A stretch of 64,000 bases of DNA from Oscheius onirici (taxonomy: Eukaryota; Nematoda; Chromadorea; Rhabditida; Rhabditidae): positions 2,528,501 to 2,592,500 of the forward strand of contig OW051470.1 in NCBI GenBank assembly GCA_932521025.1, in the 5' to 3' direction. The notes under the pieces were generated by a model. That model had not been told where the DNA came from. It saw only the letters and a program-made list of their open reading frames with translations, and did not search any database. This document shows positions 56,001-64,000 of the stretch, one piece after another. Positions within the stretch are counted from its first letter, which is position 1, and the number at the start of each line of letters is the position of its first letter. A program made the position numbers and the translations under genes.

Positions 56001-59000
56001 GTTTCGACTCGGCCAAAAAACTGAAGCCGACGAAAGCTCTTCCCGTCAAATGGAAGCAGATGGACGATCGGCAACGAGCCTTCATTCTACACGATATGGG
56101 AATCCCGCGCGATGTCACAAAAACCTGCCATAACTGCAACAAAAAGATTCTCAAACGACTTGACGAGGTTCTTTCGGGCCTTCTGGACGAACATATCAAC
56201 GAATTCGAGAACAATATGGCTTGGGAAGATGACGAAGTGGCGAGACTGCTGAGCCTCATCGAAGAAATGGGAACGGATGACTGGGAAGGAATTGCCGAGC
56301 AGATGGATGGTAGAGATGCTGACGAATGCCGACTGCAGTATGTGAGCTCGAGCAATAAGCGGAGTCCGGAAAGTGACGAGGAAGAAGACGAGGCTGACGA
56401 TACCGAGACGAGAGATAACAATCCAGACGAGAATCAGCTCGAGGATGAGACTCAAGATGTGCCGGAAGAGGATGCGAGGGACATGGAATCGGCTCCTGTT
56501 GTCGAACTATCGCCAGATACTATGGATGTAGGTTTTCTTAATTGTTTTAGCACGAAGTTTTTGAGAGAAATTGAGTGAAAAAAAAAGAGCAGCGTCGTAA
56601 TTTGATAAAAGATTTTCATCGGAAGAGGCTAGTACTTTGCCAAAACTAAAACAAAAATGAAATATCTGCAGGATATCTGCCCGATTTCCTCATCAAAAAA
56701 ACAATACAATTCTTTTTTTTTCAGACAGCACCCGGGCCTTCCGTTATAACCGCCAATGAGTCCGTCATGGCTCCCGATGTGCCCGTAGCTCCCAAAGGGT
56801 CCATAACAGCCGGCACTCCTCTCCGACCGTCTTCCGTCACAATTCTAGAAAGTACGCCAGCAGCTCCGACTGCCGCCCCGACGGGAATTCCGACAGCGAC
56901 GCCACTTCAACAACCACCGGGAACAGCGCCTCCTCAAAGCTCGTCAGCTCGTGCCACGCCACAGAATTTCTTTCTCGGAACACAGGCCGAGCAGCATATC
57001 AAGCAGTTTACAGCCAATCCGGTGAGTTTTTACACTTTTTAAAAAAATGTTTTTCAAAGGAATACGGGGCAGGAAGAAATTGAGAAGGCGTTCTTAGTTT
57101 TTTATTACTTAAACGAAAAAGCAAAACAAACAAAACACTGATTATTCACAAAAAGGTACCCATAAAATGAACCCCATCCGTCTTGAATAGACTGTATTTC
57201 ATCAGCCCACAATTTCTTTGAATAGCTTTCTACACGTGTCTCTTTGTCCTTTTCCTCCATGTATTCTAGCCATCAACTACCTTTTATGACGACTAGACAT
57301 TCGGCGAATACTGTTGCTGCGTGGGGCTCGCTATGGTCTGTTCAAAAATAAGAGGGATTACCATAAGATTTTAGCTCTTCCCTTCGAGACCCACTTAGCA
57401 CGTAAACGTTGGATACTCAGCCAACAAATTCCAAAGTTCGCTGCGTATCTTTCGAATTTGTTGGCTGAGTATTCAACGTTTGCATGCTAAGCGGGTCTCG
57501 AAGGGAAGAGCTAAAATCTTATGGTAATCCCTCTTCTTTTTGTACAGACCATATCATACAAAATGCCGTTCTCAGGTCGAAGTGCACATCCGCGAGGCTC
57601 TTTGAGCTGGGAATTTTTCCGTAAATTCCATTCTTCTTTTAGAGGCGGCGGGTATAAATAGAAATCGTACCGTAGTCGATTCTTTCGCGCATCTTCCGCA
57701 ACTTGTTTGCAACTTCTTTCTCCCCGCAAAACTGTAGCCAGACCCCGTGGGAAAGCTCTCCGAACAAGGATCTTTCAGTCCGTTTCGCACACTTTGGTGG
57801 TCGGACCTTTCTCGGCATTTCCCATCCCAGAACATATAGAAATTCTTTTACAAAAGGTCTATTTGACGTCTTTTACAGCAATTTTTTCACACAGAACCTT
57901 TGAATATGTTGACGCTTATAAAATCTTTGAAAAATACCGTAGAGACCGGGTGGGGGTGGCTAGTGACTGTCTGAAAGTCGCCAGGCGACCCGTACTTTTT
58001 CCCTCCAAGTATTATGCACATGGACAAATTGTCCACTCCAATTGTCCGGAAAAAAAGTTTCGTACACATGGCTCTCGCCAGTCTTTATGCGACTTTGACT
58101 TGAAGAGAAGAGGTGGCTGCGGCTACAGTTTTTGCCGCCGATGGGTGCAGAAACGGCCATCTTGCCAAAATATTTTTCATTCATTGGATCTTGTAAGATG
58201 TTATCCCATTTTATACACCTTCTTTTTGCCATTCTTAGGTTTTAACTACTCGGGAAGATCGGCTTGATTTTGACTACATAGCTAGGCTGAGTATCCAATC
58301 TTTTGCGTGCTATTTTGGTGTGAATAGGCATCGAAGCGAAAAGTCAACTGGCAAAAAAATGGCCTGTCTGGGAGGTTTCGCACTTCCCAAATTTCTGACA
58401 GTTTTTGTTTTGGAACAAAGCCTGGACAAAGATAGCAGCGAATGTTCATCGAAACACGTTCATCTTGCTCCAGACTTCACAAATATCAATTAGCCGATAA
58501 TTGTCGTCCCTGGAGCTCAAAATGCTCTCCAAATGGTGATTACCCTCTTCCAGGTGCACCAGCTGATTATCAGACCGAAAATTTCGATCCCAGACCTCCA
58601 CTTTGGTTCATTTTTTGCCACAAAATTGCCACATTTGTGTCCATCGTTTTGTCTCTCTTTACGACCACCATTATTCACAGCCCATTTCTTATCCTCGGCT
58701 CCAATTTTGTCACCACTATTTTATGCGACGTGTAGGTGTCATCCATCCTTTCCTATCCATTCCGGCACGGCGGGGAAAATAACCCATTCATTGTTGGCAC
58801 ACGTCTTCTTCTTATTCTTCTTCGGTTCATCAAAATTCATTTTCTGACAGAATGTCCTTTCCCTACCATGTGGTTTATCCTCAATGCGGTTGGGAAATGG
58901 AAACATCGGAAAAAATGAGACCAATGATGGTTCCGTGCTGTTCAGTCCTGCATCCTGGAATGGATCCGTTTTCGCAGTATATGCTGGTAAGGGTTCTGAG

Positions 59001-62000
59001 GGAGGAAAATGGATAAAGTTTTCTCTTGTATTGAAAAATTCGAGCCTCAAATAGTTTGGTGCAAAAAAATTAATTCGATAGATCTCGACAAAAATCGAGC
59101 AAATAATCAATTTTTCCGCAAAAGATTATTGGAAAATTCTTCAGACAGTGACGCGTCTTACGAAAACCTCATTTTTAAAAATAACTTCTCTCTGCAGCTG
59201 TACGGTCCCTCCCCCACTCACTAACAGTCAGATTCACCTCACTTTCGACTCTAAATCTTTCGGCCATGTCCTCAGCGTTTACCCTTTTCGTTTCTTCTAA
59301 AGAACGAGCTGAAGACTCGCCCGAAATTCTAATCGGACCGGCAGCTCCAGATTTGGCTTCTATTCGAATTATTCGAGAAGCTAATGTGGCGGATTCTGTA
59401 GAAATGTATTCGAAGCTATGGGTCCAGCATTATAGAAGCTTTTTGAAGGTATGAGTAAGTCTAGGAAGGCATCCGGATCAAAACACTCTTTCTCATCCTG
59501 GACAATTATACCCTTTTTTGAATCAAAAGAAAGATCTTCTTGCTCTTTGTAATTGCCTCAAATTGGCCTTTTCTATCTGTTATAGGTTCTTGGGACGTTC
59601 TTTTCCGAATTGGCTCCAATTTTCACGGGAATTGGCCCGGAAAAATATTATCGTCCTCGGTCAGATTCATCACCCACTTTATGTAAATGCTACCTTCTGG
59701 GAGACAAACATAGCGTGTTTACCCTTTGATTTGTACCAATTATTGTCAGGAGGGCCTGAATTATTGTGAGGGAAGTACGTCTGTTGAAATCTGAAATCAC
59801 AACACGTGGCCTACAATTTTAAACTCCCGATGACTAATCATACGAACGCTTTTGCCTATTTAGTGCCGAGGAGGTGATTTGATTAGTCATTTTGATCAAT
59901 CACTTCAAACTATTTTTGTGCGTTTTCGACGTTTCTAGAGTAGGATTAACAACGTTCAGTTTTAGGGGCTACAAACGATTGTATTGGAAACAAAGACAAC
60001 CGTTTATTCTTTCTTCGAGGAATGCCTGTGCAAAACGTCCAGAATTCCCTTAAATCCCCCAGACCGTAAATCTGGCAAAGTTGATTAAATTCGCGTGAAG
60101 TGAACAAAATTTTCTTCCCTAACTTATTTAAGTCATTTTCAGGAAGAGCAGAACAAACTGATGGCAATGTTCCGAAACGGCTTGAACAATCAGATCAATC
60201 CGACCGTTCTGAATCCGAACCAGGCTGTCTATGCTGCTCTGCTCCGTGAAGCCCAAGGTATTTACTTTTTTTAACTTAAAAAACAACAGCAAACATAGGA
60301 AATCCGCTAGTTCAAGCTCAGCTGCAGGATTTGGAGAAGGTGGCCATAATGCGACAGCAGCAGCAGGCTCACACGGCAATGATGAACCATCTTCTTACGA
60401 TGCCGCCGAACCAACTATCAGCACTGTCGCCACAGGATCTTCAGCAGATTGCGAATTGTGGAATCACGGCGGAACAACTACAGAGCGTCATGTCTCGGCA
60501 ACAACAGCAACAACAACAAACACAGCAGCAACAGCATAGGCCACAGGTCCAAATCGCTACGACAGATCCTCCGGACACAGCGCTGGGCAAATTTGACAAG
60601 GTTTACGCGGAGGTTCGTTTGTTTATAATAAATTTGCTGAATCAATTAGGATGATTCTAAACGGACAGTGATATTATTGGGAAACCACCTATTTCTGTGA
60701 ATCTGGGGTTTCGTGACAAACCTCTCTCAAAGTACATATTTTTGCCGTCTTTTCGGCTCAAATATACAATATTCGTTTCAGTCACGGGAAAGCAGTTTCG
60801 TGTGCTCTAACGTCAGCAACGGAAATTAGTGGAAAAGTAGAAAATGTAATTCATTTCTAGCTCTTTCAAATGTGTTGAACTCTAAATAAACTAACTATAA
60901 TAGTTTTTCCTGAATCGAGTACAGTTAGAGGAGACAATATGGAAAACGTCGATTTTGAAAGAATCTGGCAGCTTCCAGTTACGAAAAGATCTTGTCGCTT
61001 TTCTTTTGTCGCTACTCTTCTTTTAAGATCGTATTTTCCTAATACTCACAATAAATTATTCCCTTTTTTTCAGCTGGAGACGGCAATAGCTCAAGCCAAG
61101 CAGGAAAAAAGCAAGCAATTCGCCATAATCTACCAGCAGCCCGATACGGCCGCGCAAAGCGTCTATCTGCAGCAGATGGCCAGTCCCATTCAATCCGTAA
61201 CTTTTTTAAAAGAAATATTTTAATAGCATAAATTCAGCTTCAAAGCCCGTTCCAAGCTTTCCAAGCAATTCGGCCGCAGATTGAAGAGTACGGTCGGCAG
61301 TGGGAACTTGAGCGTCGGACCTGTGAGACGAAGGAAGCCCACAACGCTAGAGGAATCAACGACTGCTTGAAAGATATTCAAACTTGTGATGCCACACTGA
61401 ACGCCTTCATCAGCCAATATCATCAGTTTGCGCTCCAGTTCAGTCAGTACCAGCAGATGCCCAACGCGAATGTTCAGCTAACGATGATTCAGGCTACTTT
61501 ACAGGCGGTATCTCTTAATGTTTCACCCTTAATATCTTAATCTTAAGGGTATATCGCAGACACGGCAGCAAAAGGCGCAAGTGGAAGAAAAGAAGCAGAG
61601 TCTGGAGACCGATACGACAAACCAGCGACAGCGGAAAGAGCAGATGACGAAAATTGTCGAGCGAATTAAGGACCGCATTCAGAAGGCCGGCACAATTCCG
61701 ACGACGCTGAATGCACTGTCTGATGCGGTTTTGAGTCAGGCACAAAAGGTAGGGGTCTTTCTGAGTTATTTGCTTGAATGAGTGAGATTTCCCCCTGTTC
61801 CCTTGTTAGTCTTTTGCAGCTACCGTTCAGTACCACATCACAAAAAGTGGCTATTTCCTGCTTTGTTCAACTTCTGTATAGCTTCTTCTTATGCGGCGCA
61901 TCCAATTTACCTGTTAAAAAGACGAGTGTATGATCCAGGTTTTTAGATTAGGAGCATTTTGGTCTGTGACCATTTTTACTCGAATTAAGAACGTAAAATA

Positions 62001-62909
62001 TATCCGTAGTCACAATTTGAACAATTCTGTTTACAGTAAACCGAAAAAAAACCATCAATACTATTTTGATTAGTAGACAGTTTACTGTAAACAGAATTTC
62101 CCTTCTTTCAGGAGCTTGGCCCCCCGGTGATAGTTGTAAGCCCGCCGCAGAGAAGTCGCCGAAGAAAGTTGTGTTAATCAATTTACAAGTATGCCCCCTT
62201 TTGTTTCTGTCTCAATTCACATTTCAGGTATATTTTCAAGCAGAAGTTCTTATCCCCATTCCCCAGACTTATAATTGATCCCATTTCCTTACCACAAACA
62301 GCCCATGTTGTTTCACTCATTTTCTGATGTAATTACATGTTTTTCCCCAAAAGTGTGACTGACAGTATCGGAAAAATTAGACTGAAAGAGAGAAAAATTG
62401 CAATTTCCAGGAAATTACGACACAACTACAGGCTCAACACAGACAGCGAGCAGCGAATTTCCCGCCGACGACGATGACAGCCCAGTTCCTTCAGCAGATT
62501 AACTTCCTTCAGGTAAATTGCGAAATTGAGAGATAACGATCATAAACAATTACAGCAATTCCAAAATCCGACGTTTGCAACGCTACAACAGCAGCAACTT
62601 TTGCAGCAGGCTCAGGCTCAAGCGGCTGCAGCTCAAGCTGCTCAACAACAGCAGCAAGCAACAGCTCAGAAACTGGCCAATGCGCCGGTGAGGAAAGACA
62701 ATACATGGATAGCCGAGTTGGAGAAACAGTCTCGACCTCAGATTGGACATTCTGTGCAACAACAGAGACAGTTGTTGAACACGATTGGAAAGAAGGTTAT
62801 TGGAGAAGAATTGGCGGCTCAACAGTTGATTTCGCCTGGACAACCAGTTCAGCAGCATCAGACAGCACAGGGACATGCGGCTGCTGAACCGATCAAGAGG
62901 AAGTCGGGT
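53051..62909 (+). CDS. gei-8: NCoR/SMRTER-like transcriptional corepressor (gei-8 type), 3' end not resolved
   Basis: Corepressor that tethers histone deacetylase to nuclear receptors. The ATG at 53051 starts MVPVSGVPSSTTNSMELNLL. A Gln/Leu-rich N-terminus is followed by coiled coils (ISEQLEETEKEIRRVDVHM; QIIEENKKRKTALENSMPRH). The DAD-like segment FKDLAKNRGDKERQSRIENR precedes SANT1: IEKVKLDWTPQDLDMFKNRL, IVGKNFANIAMFFPDKTVKD, CIQCYYLLIKSYNRDYK. After a Cys-rich linker (VRCSKCQQKCD; HICAKCYEQEQKL; CHNCNKKIL) comes SANT2: MAWEDDEVARLLSLIEEMGT, DDWEGIAEQMDGRDADECRL. A Pro/Thr stretch, helical Gln-rich segments with poly-Q at 60499-60540, and AELEKQSRPQIGHSVQQQ follow. The last exon seen ends at about 62909 with a GTGAG donor. 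SANT1 and SANT2 in tandem are diagnostic. The reading after 61750 contains one ambiguous exon. The gene may run beyond position 64000. Confidence 0.85.
57334..57551. mobile_element. 218-bp palindromic MITE in the NCoR-like gene
   Basis: Nearly the whole element is two inverted arms of about 95 bp around a 24-bp centre. The termini read TGGTCTGTTCAAAAATAAGA on the left and the complement TGGTCTGTACAAAAAGAAGA on the right, with flanking TA on both sides (57332-57333, 57552-57553). No coding capacity. The arms contain the motif GGCTGAGTATCCAACGTTT..GTGCTA shared with 11641-11678 and 58285-58315. The terminal TGGTCTGTNCAAAAA is related to the outer ends of the 11.6-kb element. Confidence 0.85.
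57554..60140. other. Remainder of the 3.1-kb intron with unassigned open frames
   Basis: Between the MITE and the next NCoR exon several + strand frames look protein-like. One at 58442-58735 reads DYPLPGAPADYQTENFDPRP then PLWFIFCHKIATFVSIVLSL, with a hydrophobic end. One at 59266-59452 reads FTLFVSSKERAEDSPEILIG, IIREANVADSVEMYSKLW and has a GTATGA donor; after an ATAG acceptor at 59586 it could continue LGTFFSELAPIFTGIGPEKY. A - strand frame also covers 58739-59110. No family is recognised; a small nested gene or a degraded insertion are both possible. Confidence 0.3.
62023..62098. repeat. Perfect 19-bp inverted repeat with palindromic arms
   Basis: AATTCTGTTTACAGTAAAC at 62023-62041 and its exact complement at 62080-62098, 38-nt spacer. 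Each arm also contains an internal palindrome (GTTTACNGTAAAC). It lies in an NCoR-gene intron, right next to the ambiguous exon at about 62112-62190, and could be a small MITE. Confidence 0.85.
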
Positions 62910-64000
62910 GAGTAGAAGATTTGAAAATTGACAGGCGTAGTGTAGAGACAGGTGAAATTTGATGGAAAGGTAGAGCTTCAGTCTTGCTGTTACTGTTAAA
63001 AAAATACTCCTCGTCTTGATAGTGCTCAGAAGATGTTACGCGTTAGAAGCAGACAAACTGAGTTGGCCATAAGACCTTCATCCCTTCGACACTCTTGAGT
63101 AGATCAACCTCTGAGAAACAGTCCAGTACACACTCCACTCGATCTTCAGGTTAGGCCATGTCATTCAGTAATCAAATTAGCCTTGCACTTTTTCTTTGCA
63201 AAAAAAGGATAAGAGTCATAATATAGGAAGTACCAAGCAGCAACACTGAAGAACTAAGAGAACATCTTTACAGTAGCCTTCCTTCTTATCTATTTTAGCC
63301 AGGTTGTTTCTAACAAAAAAAGGCTTGAACAGAAGAGTCCCGAAGATGTTCAGAAAGCTTTTTTTCACCGGAGATCATAACAAGACCAGCTCTTTTCTTA
63401 GGACCCAGACATCTTTCACTGACAAACGTTTTGTCTGCTCCGTCGAATTATCGAGATCCTTCTAGCAATAGAAACTTTCCGCATTCTAGAGTATCTCATC
63501 AGTCTTATGTCCCTCCAAAGACTGGTATATCTGTCCATTACAATTCTTCTTGTCTATTCCGTCGAATCATTTCCATCCAAATGACTCACAATAGGATAAT
63601 GAATTGGTTCCAAAGGTTTCCAGACTCTCCGGAGATCTCTGAACACGACCAGAATCTGACCCTCTCCAAAACATCTTACTGTCAACTTGTGTCAAAAGAG
63701 GATAAGAACGAAACTATCTGTTTTGAGAGTTTTCTGCTCTCCCCACGCAAGCTGAGCCATGTGTTTCAATTTCCTCCAAGTAGTCGGTGACGCAGCACTC
63801 GGATTAACCCTTTGAACTTTATTCTTTTCTTTGGAAAACTGACGGTCATTAGACGATTCGTCATCGCGTGAGCAAGCATGTTTCAGTTTTCTTCTAAAAT
63901 TCAATATCCTAAAAACTTCCAGTGACCACTCAAAAACGAGGGTGGCGGCATCAGATCCGCTGCGTGGGAGCAAAAGTCGGTGGGAGGGCGAAAACAAACA
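62910..64000. other. Terminal region, probably intron of the NCoR-like gene
   Basis: About 1.1 kb after the last certain NCoR-like exon. Open frames at 63431-63790 (+) and 63692-63997 (-) overlap and contain no motif I can name. Most likely an intron with the remaining exons outside the window. Confidence 0.4.

Noticed and set aside
57707-58267. 186-codon + frame beside the MITE
   Set aside because: No motif, basic low-quality composition, overlapping frames open on both strands. It looks like intron or old insertion sequence.
63431-63997. Overlapping + and - frames at the right edge
   Set aside because: No domain, no clear start or splice sites, and the region fits an intron of the NCoR-like gene.

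Overview
This window is nuclear DNA of a nematode, most likely a rhabditid relative of Caenorhabditis; I cannot name the species. The evidence is compact multi-exon genes with many 31-60 nt introns, TTTTCAG-type acceptors directly before start codons (as at spliced-leader trans-splice sites), genes nested in introns, and gene families typical of nematodes: OAC acyltransferases, an expanded TTBK-like kinase, nAChR-like Cys-loop subunits, a short NCoR homologue and a lem-2/MAN1 gene. All exon edges were read by eye, so coordinates are coding spans and internal boundaries may be off by a few bases.

Layout. 1-3 kb: coatomer zeta and ORC2 in tandem, operon-like, with an antisense tRNA-Ile inside ORC2. 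3-6 kb: ABCG half-transporter (-). 6-8 kb: mostly non-coding, with a small coding fragment, a 22-bp hairpin and tRNA-Ser(AGA). 8-13 kb: OAC-type acyltransferase with an SGNH domain (+), with a MITE and a degenerate tRNA in its introns. 13-15 kb: NOVA-like KH protein (-). 15.6-18.1 kb: probable GPI-anchored secreted protein of unknown family (+). 18.3-23.2 kb: MFS transporter of the MFSD8/CLN7 type (-), holding tRNA-Ser(CGA) in one intron and a + strand membrane-protein gene in another. 23.8-24.8 kb: intronless TTBK/CK1-like kinase (-).

27-50 kb holds the most striking structure. A stand-alone Utp12-domain gene (WDR43/UTP5 C-terminal region, no WD40 repeats) is followed by a Cys-loop channel gene at 27.2-34.9 kb. 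The same two-gene order recurs at 44.1-49.8 kb with clearly paralogous proteins. Between the copies lie a Lys-rich unknown gene (-), lem-2/MAN1 (+) and a TRAIP-type RING E3 ligase (-). The first channel also carries a nested - strand gene for a membrane-anchored Lys/Glu-rich repeat protein and an antisense tRNA-Ile; the second carries an antisense tRNA-Arg.

50-64 kb: ARF1 GTPase (-), then the NCoR/SMRTER-like corepressor (gei-8 type, +), which has two SANT domains and Q-rich tails and continues toward or past the right edge. Its 3.1-kb intron contains a 218-bp palindromic MITE and unassigned reading frames.

Most genes serve general cell functions (COPI/ARF1 vesicle traffic, replication licensing and repair by ORC2 and TRAIP, nuclear envelope, transcriptional repression). 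No virus, CRISPR array or prokaryotic element is visible.
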